Notes under the pieces: model-generated | What the model saw: only the letters and a program-made list of their open reading frames with translations | Database searches by the model: none | What the model was told of the DNA's origin: nothing | DNA from: Isoetes taiwanensis | Lineage: Eukaryota > Streptophyta > Lycopodiopsida > Isoetales > Isoetaceae | Length of the DNA: 64,000 nt | NCBI GenBank assembly: GCA_021234155.1 | Contig: JAJEKV010000020.1 | Span: 1-64,000, forward strand | Reading direction: 5' to 3' | In this document: one piece after another, positions 12,810 to 22,530 of the stretch | Numbering within the stretch: the first letter of the stretch is position 1 | Layout of the letters: each line of letters starts with the position of its first letter | Made by a program: the position numbers and the translations under genes

Positions 12810-13700
12810 TCACTAAAGATGAAATTCTTGCAACACTTAAAACCATGGCACATGGCAAATCCGGGGCGGATGGTTTCCCGGAGTTTCTCTTAGAGTTACA
12901 GGCGGGAACTAGGTGCTGATCTCTTAAGCGTATTACAAGGGGCTTGGCAATATGGCGGTCCTACATCTGCATTGTCAAGCATTGGTTTCATTACGCTTCT
13001 TCCCAAGGTGGACAAACTGAAAGCATTGAAGAATGGCCCCATTGCCCGACCAATACCACATATAAGCTCTTTGCTAAGCTCTTGGCTATCGGACTAAAGC
13101 CACTCCTCCGGACTCATCGAACTGAGCAATCAGCCTTCCTATCCGGAGAAATATCCTTTTAAATTATCTCTCAACTGCGAGGGTCTACATTGGGCTGAAC
13201 AAAGCAAAGAAGTGTGTAATGATGAAACTTGATTTCAAAGCGAGCCTTGATCTGATTAGATGGGATGCGGTTGAAAGAATTATGAGCAAACTTCAGTTCT
13301 CTAGTAAATTCATTGAGGTAGCCATGGGTCTTAACAAATCAGCCATTGCATCCATACTTGTCAATGGAACACCTACGACTCTTTAATCTATGGAAGGAGT
13401 CGGGCAAGGGTGTCCCCTTGCACCTTACATCTTTATCTTATTGACCAATGTCCTAACACTCATGGTCAAAGACAAGATGCAAAGCGAGGTGAAATCAATG
13501 CGGCATAAAGATGCCATCTCCAACATCGAAACAATTATGTATCCGGCGGTTTCTTGAGGCGACACATTTTCTTCTGAGATATGGCGATGGCGGCTTAGCA
13601 AGCCTTGGGGAAATCAAGGCCTTGATCTTCATCACGGTGTTAATCTCAATCAAAAAAGTGCCATTCTCGGCCACATGAGGAACAACCTCCACCCGCGGGT
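12810..13700 (+). pseudogene. LINE reverse transcriptase, decayed
   Basis: Plus-strand pieces show reverse-transcriptase blocks in order: MAHGKSGADGFPEFLLE (about 12845), CVMMKLDFKASLDLIRWDAV (about 13215), EGVGQGCPLAPYIFIL (about 13395) and KSAILGHMRNNLHPRV (about 13655). The first catalytic aspartate lies in LDF. The YADD-type block, expected near 13520, cannot be read in one frame. Stops and frame changes separate the blocks. Confidence 0.82.
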
Positions 13701-13712
13701 CATGAATCTCGG

Positions 13713-15230
13713 TTGCTCAGTTGTCCAAGAGCGGCGAGGTTACTAAGCTACTTAGCCTTCCCTAGCAATGGGAGCTCTTTCGCAAAGGGATTTGAATTTG
13801 GAATCCTAGACAAGCTAAAGAAGAAAATCAATCTATGGTCAAGCAAGGGACTCTCAATTGCAGGCGAGTCGGTAGCTAACGGTGTGCTCGATAGCTCCTT
13901 GGTGTACTTGTCCTCTATTACGCTAGCTCCCAAATGCGTGTACAAAAGGATGCAGCAATTTATAAGGTGTTTTGTGCGGCAAAGTGCACCCAAGATTGCA
14001 TGGGAAGAAGTATGCAAACCAAAAGCCTTTGGTGGACTAGGGGAAAAAGATCTACTCAAGCACTCCACGAGGCTCTAATCGGAAACTAGTGCAGAATGCA
14101 ATTGAAGGTGATGCATCCTTTGGCTCAGATTTTATCGAGGCAGCGGCTCGTGAGCCACCCCAAAGTCAAACCATCATTAGCTTTGACATGTAAGTACGCC
14201 TATTTCTTCAATGACTTCAAAATCGCAATGGCACCTCTCGATTATGCCAAAATTCTAGAAGCGGCATGAGGTTAAGGATTGCTTTAGACACTCCGCGCTC
14301 CATGGGAAGGCTGGTAGATTGTCAATCTTTGGAGTCAGATGGTAAGCCCTCGGGTAGACTTCCCTCACGGCTTACTTGCATCCTAAAATCTGTAAGAAAT
14401 GGGAAGAAGGCTGGCTTCACAACTCTGAACCATCTGGGATCGAGGGGCAAGGCTGCATGGTGGTCACGGACCCGGACTAAAACAGACCATACAAGGGACA
14501 AATTTCGACAAGTTGGTTTATAAGAAAATTATACATGAAGTGAATGTTCTTTCAGTGCGAATGGTGAGGAGGAGGTTTGGCTTACGGACAATAAGCCTTT
14601 ATACTTTCGGTCGGAGGTGTTTATCAAGCCTACTACATGACACTGCTACCTAGTGTGGCAAGTCGTTCGATCTCTCAAATCTTGACCTTGCTATGCGGCT
14701 CAAAGCGATGTTGGTCTTCCTATTGCACAAAGAAAATCTGAGATCTTTATGTGGCTTTGTTGGCGAAATGGGCTGGCCACCATGACTTGGTCATTCTGAG
14801 AGGAAGATTGCACAAGGTACTAGGCTGCCCCTTCAATGCGGTGGCATGGAAACCGATTAGCCACATGTTCTTACGTCCTAAGATCGAGGCTTACGGGATT
14901 GGGCTGCCCCAATTCTACATCTTGATCAAACTCAACTCAATGGCGAGGGGAATTGGTATGCTCCCATTTCGACCTACGGTTGGCTACTCTCTCATATGTG
15001 TTGCCTTATGGGCAATATGGAAGCATAGGTGCTCCGTTGCTCTTGGAGGCCAAGGAATCTCAATAGCCAAAATTCAGAATTCTTTTAATCAAGCCGTGGC
15101 ACTAATGGCCATATCCCATATAAGGAAAATGGGTTCAGCATATGACAAATCCTTTGATAGGATTGGTTCTGTTGAGGGGTTCCTCCTCTATTTCAAGGTC
15201 TCATGGGGAAATGATGCCGACATTTGAACA
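13713..15230 (+). pseudogene. LINE C-terminal region with zinc-binding RT domain
   Basis: The frame at 13770-14078 (ILDKLKKKINLWSSKGLSIA, then PKIAWEEVCKPKAFGGLG) matches the thumb and C-terminal part of plant LINE polymerases. Around 14735-14765 the words KSEIFMWLCWRNGLA suggest the zinc-binding RT-associated domain. The last frame (VALWAIWKHRCSVALGG) is the usual C-terminal sequence. The coding remnant ends at 15227, before a short 3' UTR and the A-rich tail. Confidence 0.72.
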
Positions 15231-15414
15231 ATAGCATAAACGATGCCGTCACTCGAACAATAGCATGTAAGAGAGCTAAGGATGGCTCAGTAATAGAGCA
15301 TTTTGCTCATGCCCCTAAGGGGGCCCCTTTCCCTTCCCATTGTAAATATTTTATGCATACATTAATATAAACTTAGTCTTGCAATCAAAAAAAAAAATAA
15401 AAAAAAATAAATAA

Positions 15415-15424
15415 ATAAATGGGA
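15415..15424 (+). repeat. Target-site duplication, right copy
   Basis: ATAAATGGGA lies directly after the A-rich end of the LINE and is identical to 11781-11790. Its first bases overlap the A/T-rich tail, so the true length may differ by a base or two. Confidence 0.85.
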
Positions 15425-16560
15425 TAGTTGATTTCAGCAGCCTGAAATTTTCGTGAGTGATAGGCGATTGGATGCAATTCATGGTCATCCCCCTTCTATG
15501 ACAGGATCCCACAAAGCGCAAAATCAGAAGCATCTGCTTCGACAACATATGGGCGCAAAGGATCTGCATGAGCAAGAACTGGCGCTGTGGTGAACGCATG
15601 CTTCAGGGTAACAAAAGCAGATTCTGCTTCCACAGTCCATTCAAATGGCACGTCCTTGACCGTGAGGCGTATCAAAGGAAGGGCAATTTCCGAATAATCG
15701 AATGAAGCGCAAAGAAAAATCTTGAACAACATCTCGAATGGATGAAGGTGTTTGCCACTCCCGAGCGATCTTGACCTTTTGAGGGGTCCATAGAGACTCC
15801 ATGTGGAGTGATCACGATAGCCAAGGAACTCCACATTATCTCGCCGAGCCCGACACTTCTCAAGTTTGGCATATAACCCATGCTCCACGAAACTTGAAGG
15901 GACACATCGAACATGCCTCTCATGTTCTTTGAGAGTCTTAGAATAAATAAGGATATCATCAAATAGATGATAACAAAAGTGTCTAAGAACTCTCGAAAAA
16001 CATCATTGGCCATATCTTTGGAATCTTGCCGGAGCATTGGTAAGTCAAGCGGCATAGCTGTGTACTCAAAATGGCCATACCAGAGTAATGAAAAGGCTGT
16101 TTTCCACTCATCATCCTCCGGATCGAATAAGATTGTAGGCACCCGAAGATCAATCTTACGTAAAATAATCGCACCTTGGAGTCGTTCCAACAACTCGGGA
16201 TCGGAGGAAGCGGATACCGATGGCACTTTGTGATTTTATTGAGGCCGCGATAATCAGCGACGGGGCCAGCGAATCATCCTTCTTTTTGCCGAAGAAGATA
16301 GGCGCTCAGCGAAGAATGTCGAATGAAGCCGGTGGCTAGATTCTCTTCAATATAATCCATAAAACCTTCAACTCGGCGGAGATAGACCATATATCGGACC
16401 ATATGGTGGCATGGTCCTCGGCTGCAAATCAATAGGACAATAATATAGGCGATGCTCGGGAGTTTCTTTGGTCTTGACTTTGTCAAAAACATCGAGAAGT
16501 CACCATATTTATCTGGAAGCATTGAGCGCATTACCGGGTCTTTGGGCTAGCCGACGGTGA
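15425..16560 (-). pseudogene. Gypsy reverse transcriptase and first half of RNase H
   Basis: On the minus strand, from about 16530 downward, the pieces LPDKYGDFS, KIDLRVPTILF, DEWKTAFSLLWYGHFEYTAMP and DTFVIIYL follow the order of a Ty3/gypsy reverse transcriptase. RNase H words follow (VKDVPFEWTVEAESAFVTLK and YVVEADASDFALCGILS). A single-base loss near 15960 shifts the frame inside the catalytic YLDD block: the bases for the two aspartates are present but out of frame with the preceding tyrosine. An in-frame TAG also interrupts RNase H near 15502. The enzyme cannot be made. Confidence 0.85.
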
Positions 16561-16628
16561 ACTGGATTGCAACACCTTTGAACTTGGATCTTGCCTTCTA
16601 GATTTATCGAACTCGCAAAGAGAAATCT

Positions 16629-16967
16629 TTGAGATACGAAACTGAGGGCATGAAGACGCCTCTACAAAAGCAGGAGCAGGAACATGAGCAGGAACATGAA
16701 CGTGAGCAGGAGCAACTGGAACATAAACTGGAGCATGAATTGGATCAAGAACTGGAGCGAAGGAGGATTTGGAGCAAGAATGGAGCAGAACGTAGACCGG
16801 AGCAAGAACTGGGCAGGAGGTAAACCGAACTGGAACAGGGAGGTAAACCGAGCTGGAGCTGGGACATTATCAAGAATATGGTCAGAATCTGGGGCATGAA
16901 CTGGAGTAGAGGCAAGAGTTGGATCAGAACATGGAACAAAGAAGGGCGTAATCGGGGCCCACGACAT
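16629..16967 (+). repeat. Degenerate minisatellite inside the gypsy polyprotein
   Basis: The plus strand is a string of short units related to GAGCAGGAACAT and GAACTGGAGC, about 6-12 bp each. Plus-strand translation gives a Gln/Glu/His-rich frame, which is a shadow. On the element's coding (minus) strand it gives a proline-alanine-valine-rich linker between the protease and the reverse transcriptase. Such a spacer could grow or shrink by slippage without breaking the frame when the unit is a multiple of three. Confidence 0.65.
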
Positions 16968-17560
16968 GACACCGGATTCAAGTCGATGTTGGTGTAGAGA
17001 CCTGATCTGCTAGAACCAGCAAATCGAAATGATCTAGTATGCCAATCAATCTGCGGGTTATGTAGCTCGAGCCAGGGCAGCCCCAAGACTATTGGCGCAT
17101 GAGGGCTAGCAATGAGATTGAAGAAAATACTACAAGAAACTCCTTGAACAAAACACAAGAGGCGCGACATTACGATTACGTGGCGTACAGGAGATCTCCC
17201 GTCCATCAATCACTTCGATAGAACCAGGATGCTCAACCTTGCTTCTAGGGATGGCGTGCTTACTGGTGACAATCAAGTTGCGCTAACACTTGCAATCCTC
17301 CAACTTCTGATTTCAATGATATAGGGATGAAGAATCCCTTGCTGACCTTATCCGATGGAATAAACATGTCAAGAAATGTAGAAGAGTGCGAGAAAAGGAG
17401 GCCCGGCGATGAGAGACTCCTACTACTCGGACTAACCCCTGAAGTTTTTCCGGCCGACTTGGAAAGCTTCAGGGCATCCACGAGCAATATGGCCAGCTCC
17501 TCCACGGTAAAGGCAAAAGGTTAGCCTCTCTCCATTATTTTGCTTCTCGGCCGGATAAAG
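16968..17560 (-). pseudogene. Gypsy aspartic protease region
   Basis: The minus-strand frame around 17020-17120 reads APIVLGLPWLELHNPQIDWH. This is the strongly conserved C-terminal part of the retropepsin domain of chromoviruses (ILGLPWL, then NP and IDW). The N-terminal part with the catalytic DSGA motif should lie near 17250-17310, but I cannot read it cleanly. The frame is interrupted by stops and shifts. Confidence 0.72.
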
Positions 17561-18330
17561 ATCCTCGAACTGCCGATCAATGCGCATATGCTCAAGTCAC
17601 GACTGGCGGATTCTCACCCGATGACAGGGGGGCGTAGCTTCTGAGCATTTGTATGATTGGGAAGACGACTCGTCTCTCTTGCCTACGTTAAGAGCGCGAT
17701 TATCACATCGAATCGCAAATCGATGGCTTCTTCAGTCACGAAGATCTTCCATAGACAACAACATATCCTTGACATCCTCACGTAATCCCCTTGAAACAAT
17801 CACCGAAGTGCAACATCATCGAGGCGGTATCTACCTTAATTTGACAAAATTCGATGCATATCTGAAGGCGGGCGCAGAAGCCTTGCATTAGATTGCAAAG
17901 TTTTGTATTTGCTATCGCCCGGCGTCCGGTGTCTTCAAAGCATGCCACGAGCTCTGCAATGAACGCAGCAAAATCTTGCAACTCTGAGGCTCCTTTCTCC
18001 AATAAAGGAGCAAACCAACTTAGAGCTGGCCCTGTGAGAAGAGAACCAATCAGCCCAACTTGTTTGGGCCGTGGGATATCTATGAGGGTGGAGCTGGATC
18101 ACAAGCCTGATCTGATTCAAAAAGCCACGGAGCTTGGACCGAGTCTTAGTCAAACTTCTCTGGCGGCTGATCTTAGGCTCACAGTAGCCTCAATCCGAAC
18201 TAGAAGCGGGATTCATGTGAAGCAACACGTTCCTTAAGCTCTTTATTGTCCAAGCGCAAGCTGTTGGCATACTTGAACAAAATTTCTTTGGACTCTTTGT
18301 AATAACGTCGAAACCTCCTCTATAGATATA
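17561..18330 (-). pseudogene. Gypsy gag region, decayed
   Basis: The minus strand between the protease and the 5' LTR holds short frames, for example EDTGRRAIANTKLCNLMQGF near 17900. Their position is that of the capsid (retrotransposon gag) domain. No zinc knuckle can be read. Identification rests mainly on position between the LTR and the protease. Confidence 0.5.
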
Positions 18331-18405
18331 AAGTCACCAAATACGAGCAAAAAAAATGCTTAGGATCAGAGCAGGCAAGAACCGATAAGGGATTCCGGTT
18401 CAAAC

Positions 18406-18906
18406 TGTCATGAACCTACGTGAAAACAAAGGAAAATCGTGGAAAATATGCAAGAAATCACGGAAGAAATATGCCAAGATCGGCAAAGAATCGATATATG
18501 AGCGGGAATCAAGAATACAATGGCGAAGGCAAGCGGGAACAAGACAGATGCCTAGAAAGCTCAAGACTGGCGTTGAAGCTGGAATGGTTCGACAAGAAGG
18601 AGGTGCCTCCTTATATATCTAGGCCAGCGGTGGGATCGCGCCACTCAATGGATGAGATCGCGCCAAGTGTCGGCGCATGCATTTAGGTTCTAGAATATTC
18701 TAGAACCTCACGGAGATAATCCCACATATGAGGAAGACGTGACGGAATGTCTTCGACAAATATTGGTAGTGCACTTGGCAAGGGTGTATGACTTCATAGC
18801 TGGAAGGTTGCGAAGTTCAAACTCCCAATCTTGTGTGACGACCATCTTTTTGTATATCTGAGTATAATGTTAAGTATGATACAAATATCTGTATGGTAAA
18901 TCCACG
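18406..18906 (-). repeat. Gypsy 5' LTR
   Basis: The partner of 9385-9894. It begins TGTCATGAACC on the plus strand and ends near TCCACG, where the other copy has CCACA. It carries TTCTAGAATATTCTAGAACC and GGTAGTGCACTTGGCAAG. The adjoining inner bases (about 18385-18405) do not clearly match a tRNA 3' end, so the primer site is not resolved. Confidence 0.83.
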
Positions 18907-19159
18907 GTTTTGTACTAAATACATATGGTTGAAATGATTGGTGCCATCGGGATCTTAATCCCAATATGGGTGATAAGACTACAATAGAATTGACCTTTGT
19001 AGGTGTCATGGCGAGTTGGTTGTTGCTGAGGCTAGTGTGGACGGGGGTTTTTTTTTTTTTTTCCCCCTCTCTTTTGTGGAACTTAAATTTAATTGATTTT
19101 GCAAGGAAAATATGCAATGCTAAATCATTGCAAAACCATAGATCTTATGCCATTTAAAT
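18907..19159. other. Unassigned spacer
   Basis: Sequence between the gypsy element and repeat family A. It contains a run of about 15 T near 19048. Nothing recognisable is coded. Confidence 0.4.
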
Positions 19160-19600
19160 ATGAGAATCTGATTATTGCACTCTAGATATCTTGATCAAGA
19201 GGTCTTGTGTAATACAAGCATTAAACCATATGAAAACCATAAAAAAACGTATAAAAATACAAAAGAGACCCCCTGTTATTATGCTAGATATTCTAGTCAT
19301 GTATTGTGTACAAAATCCTATTTTTTTCCATGTGTGAGCAGCTTAATTTCATTTTAAGATCATGCCTCTATTTTATGTTTTTTCAATTGGCTTTTTTGGC
19401 AATGGCACAAAAGAGGAAAGATTTCTAGCCCATTCTAAGGCAAAACGGTCAAGAATGCTGATATGTTGCTTTGCTTGCATCTCCTTAAAACCAAACACAA
19501 GTACATATTGATAGCAAGTTAGTGAAACTATTATGGCCGGGATTAAAAAACCTCGCCCTTTCGGATTTTCGAGGAAAAACCCTGACAATAATGGGATCAC
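19160..19600 (+). repeat. Repeat family A, copy 1
   Basis: The segment CATATGAAAACCATAAAAAA through AGACCCCCTGTTATTATGC and on to TTTTTTGGCAATGGCACAAAAG recurs at 22297-22500. An inverted, diverged form lies at 62150-62310. Its second half (ATCTCCTTAAAACCAAAC to CCTGACAATAATG) recurs at 40855-40980, and part of it recurs inverted at about 50085-50145. It has no coding potential and looks like fragments of one transposon family. Confidence 0.7.
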
Positions 19601-19849
19601 TAACCTATGCTAGAGTCATACTCTCAAAAGAATCTATACCCTCATCTTTGACCCAACCTTGTTGGGTGGAGAATACATATAGTAATGAAGTTGCAAAAAC
19701 AAACTCATGTTGGAATTGTCTTCTCTACTGATCTTCGTTTTGTGCTTGGAATCCAAACCTTCATCCAGAAATACAAGCTATAGGGAAATCGCTCACCAAC
19801 TGTTATCCTGCATACACAAGAAAAATGAACCAAATGCCCCTAGGGCTAC

Positions 19850-19965
19850 ATGGGTACGAGGGCCTCCAACTAGGCACGAGGGCCTTCAACTAGGCACGAG
19901 GGCCTGCATCCAGGCATGAGAGCCTCAACCAGGCACAAAAGGCCTCCAACTATGCACCAGGCCTC
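19850..19965 (+). repeat. Minisatellite, about 20-bp unit
   Basis: Five to six imperfect units of the type CACGAGGGCCTCCAACTAGG follow one another. A shorter, more decayed array of the same unit lies at about 41262-41360, each time next to family A sequence, so the array is part of that repeat. Confidence 0.7.
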
Positions 19966-20052
19966 AATCAGGATGTAGGGCCACTAGAACCTCTAGAAAA
20001 TTAGCTTACCAATAAGGCATACGAGAGCAAGGGTGGGAGGGTGGGGAGGCAA

Positions 20053-20235
20053 ACTGCAGAAAAGGAACCGGAGATGCAAAAGCGAGCTGATGAAGAAGGA
20101 AGAAGCGAGAAAACTGCTAAATAGAAAACTAGGAAAGAAAGGACAAAAAATAACTAACTGCAACTGCCATCGTATTTCCAGAACTTCGTTTACTTTCTAT
20201 TCGGTGAAACAAAAGTAAACGTCATTTCTAGAAAT
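20053..20235 (+). repeat. Direct repeat B, copy 1
   Basis: From CTGCAGAAAAGGAACCGGAG to AGTAAACGTCATTTCTAG this is nearly identical to 22083-22262. A decayed relative lies at about 41505-41640. The two close copies flank the minus-strand reading frame at 21508-22032 and could be terminal repeats or a duplicated 5' leader. Confidence 0.75.
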
Positions 20236-20827
20236 ACTAAGGCAAAACGGTCAAGAATGCTGAAAAGGAGGCAGAGCATGAAACAATAAAGCAAGGCCAA
20301 GAGCAAGAAAAGGTAGCAGACGTACCTATGAATAAGGTCACATGCTAAAATACTAAAAGGAACAAATCCAAAAGAACCCATAGTGGCAAAAGAACGAATG
20401 GTAGGTAAGAAAGAACAAAGCTTGTAGGTTGACTTATGGTTGGGAACACTAAGAACCAAGGTGAAATCAACCCTTAGCTTATCTCTTGCACATCAAGCAA
20501 CCTTAAATTAGTCACATTTACAACAATTGAACTCAAACATCCAATAACTAGCAAAAAACCCACAACTTCGGATTAAAACGTTCTCATCATTGAACCCAAA
20601 CATCGATAACTAGTAATAAACCCACTTAGGATTATAACGGTCTTATCCTGGTAATTCACCAGATCGATCTTAACGAGCAGGAGAAGTCAAGACTACCTAT
20701 GGATTTGTTAAATAAAATCTATTAGTGACATGAGAATGCAAATCCATGCTTGGGCTAAATCTTAACAAACCCACAACGATTTAAGGATCAATGGATCAAG
20801 AAGTAGTATCAAGGCAAGGTTTCAGTA

Positions 20828-20901
20828 AGGCTAATCTTAGTAAATCAAAATGTGCTATCAAGAAAGGCTAATCTTAGTAAATCAAAATGTGCTATCAAGA
20901 A
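20828..20901 (+). repeat. Tandem duplication, 37-bp unit x2
   Basis: AGGCTAATCTTAGTAAATCA and the following 17 bases are repeated head to tail with a period of 37 bp. Confidence 0.85.
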
Positions 20902-21507
20902 TTAGTAGGTTTCATTAAGGTTACACTAAGGAATAAAAACAGAGCAAACCCAAAACGTGGCCGGCGACCCTGGCATGGCAAGCTCCTGCTCGAAGTTAAG
21001 GTAAAGAAACAGAGAGGTCTCAAGACCAGACCGGCGATCCTGTCATGGCATGCACTTTGCTTTGAACTGGAGTCTAAGGCTGCAACCTGAGCCGCGGGGT
21101 AGAGAACTGTCATGGAAGGAAAATAGGTCTGGCAAGAAAAGCAGGGGAAACACAGCAAAAAAGGGGTTTGATTTATAAAACTGTATAGCAATATAGATCT
21201 TGTGATTCGGCTGTCCTAGCATCTTGGCCGAAGTAGACACAGAATAAATGACAACAGGGAAATGGTAACCGGAGCAAACTCTGTAACCCAACTATCTCTG
21301 TAAATTACTTCTGAAAACTGACTCTTTCTAAGACATCCAAAACATAAGCAAAACGATTGGACCGAGTAACTAAACCCAAACTTTCTGTACTTTTCCTCAA
21401 CAGAACAATTGATTCGAAAATTATCCTTTAGCAAATTATTTCTTAGCACAAATGACAAACATTCAGAGTCTCTGGCAGATTTACCACAGATTATAGAGCC
21501 AAAACAT

Positions 21508-22032
21508 CTAGGAAAGATCCTTCTTCACATCCAAAAGGGTTAAATCCCCCATTTCATATAACTCAGCAACTCTTGGCCCCTCCCTATCTCTGATGCAGAT
21601 TAGATTCTTCCTCTTAGAGATTAAGGTGTTACCTTTGTCAATGATGCCCTTAGCTGCTGAATCCAAGGCCTTATGCAACTGCAAATGGCGCTCTAAATCT
21701 GCGAAGGAGTCCTCCAATTCGTTCAAGAAATCAAACTGCCTGATATTTTCGTGATACTTCAAAACAAGGGTTCTTTGTCTCTTGCTCTTTCGTTGGATCT
21801 CCTCTTGCAAGGATGAAATCTTGGATTCCAAAGCCACCACAGCTTCTGCCTTAGAGCCATACAGATTATCCAACTTTGCCTGCAGCCTGCCTTCGATGAT
21901 GCCATTTAAACTTCCCATCTTGGCTTCCAAACTGACCTCCATGGCTTTAAGCCATGCCGGAACCGGAACCTCATCAGAAGCCTCACCTGCAGACCTCTTC
22001 CTACGCTTTATAGCACTAGCCTTTGGAGCCAT
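21508..22032 (-). CDS. Hypothetical basic coiled-coil protein (repeat-borne)
   Basis: A 174-codon minus-strand frame starts at MAPKASAIKRRKRSAG (ATG at 22030-22032). A basic, nuclear-signal-like N terminus is followed by PVPAWLKAMEVSLEAK and a heptad-like, Glu/Leu/Lys-rich segment (residues about 45-130) that should form a coiled coil. A longer version starting eight codons upstream is possible, but the chosen start fits a long pyrimidine-rich leader better. I see no catalytic motif. It lies between direct repeats B and within family A debris, so an accessory or ORF1-like protein of a transposon is the simplest reading. A host gene cannot be excluded. Nearly all codons look normal and there is no internal stop. 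Confidence 0.5.
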   Translation of the reverse strand: MAPKASAIKRRKRSAGEASDEVPVPAWLKAMEVSLEAKMGSLNGIIEGRLQAKLDNLYGSKAEAVVALESKISSLQEEIQRKSKRQRTLVLKYHENIRQFDFLNELEDSFADLERHLQLHKALDSAAKGIIDKGNTLISKRKNLICIRDREGPRVAELYEMGDLTLLDVKKDLS

Positions 22033-22082
22033 AGAAAAAATAGCGTGGCTGCCCAAGAAACGAAAAGCACTAGATGAGCCAA

Positions 22083-22262
22083 ACTGCAGAAAAGGAACGG
22101 GAGATGCAAAAGGGAGCTGATGAAGAAGGAAGAAGCGAGAAAACTGCTAAATAGAAAACTAGGAAAGAAAGGACAAAAAATAACTAACTGCAACTGCCAT
22201 CGTATTTCCAGAACTTCGTTTACTTTCTATTCGGTAAAACAAAAGTAAACGTCATTTCTAGC
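22083..22262 (+). repeat. Direct repeat B, copy 2
   Basis: Near-identical to 20053-20235. On the minus strand it lies just upstream of the reading frame at 21508-22032 and would supply its 5' leader (pyrimidine-rich, with TTCTTCCTTCTTCATC). Confidence 0.75.
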
Positions 22263-22296
22263 CCATTTTGGAGATAGAAAGAGTGCAGATACGATA

Positions 22297-22530
22297 AGTC
22301 ATATGAAAACCATAAAAAAACGTACAAAAATACAAAAGAGACCCCCTGTTATTATGCTAGATATTCTGGTCATGTATTGTATACAAAATCCTATTTTTTT
22401 CCATGTGTGAGCAACTTAATTCATTTTAAGATCATGCCTCTATTTTTTGTTTTTTCAATTGGCTTTTTTGGCAATGGCACAAAAGAAGAAAGATTTGTGG
22501 CCAATTTTGGAGACAGGAAGAGTGCAAATA
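22297..22530 (+). repeat. Repeat family A, copy 2
   Basis: Matches 19216-19450 with about one difference per 15-20 bases, including CCATGTGTGAGCA and CAATTGGCTTTTTTGGCAATG. Confidence 0.8.

Larger units (their letters stand above)
11791..15414 (+). mobile_element. 5'-truncated LINE inserted in the gypsy element
   Basis: A plus-strand non-LTR retrotransposon of about 3.6 kb. In order it has the C-terminal half of an APE-type endonuclease, a reverse transcriptase, a C-terminal zinc-binding reverse-transcriptase region and an A-rich tail (about 15386-15420). A 10-bp target duplication flanks it. It begins mid-endonuclease, the 5' truncation typical of target-primed reverse transcription. Many frameshifts and stops (for example TAA at 13384) show it is inactive. 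It lies on the strand opposite to its host element and must be younger than that copy. Confidence 0.9.
9385..18906 (-). mobile_element. Ty3/gypsy chromovirus, minus strand, decayed, with a LINE inside
   Basis: Two direct terminal repeats of about 0.5 kb (9385-9894 and 18406-18906) enclose remains of a gag-pol polyprotein on the minus strand. Read from high to low coordinates the order is gag, aspartic protease, reverse transcriptase, RNase H, integrase and a C-terminal chromodomain. This is the domain order of plant chromoviruses of the Ty3/gypsy superfamily. A polypurine tract borders the left LTR. Every domain is broken by frameshifts or stops, so the copy is dead. Without the 3.6-kb LINE at 11791-15414 the element would be about 5.9 kb, a usual size. 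The two LTRs differ by many substitutions and small indels, so insertion is old. No clear 5-bp target duplication survives. Confidence 0.88.

Noticed and set aside
16629-16823. Plus-strand Gln/Glu/His-rich frame, as in a charged repeat protein
   Set aside because: It is the antisense of a minisatellite within the gypsy polyprotein.
18362-18376. GGATCAGAGCAGGC beside the gypsy LTR as an initiator-Met primer site
   Set aside because: It has the wrong orientation for a minus-strand element and lies about 30 bp from the LTR. The true primer site is not resolved.
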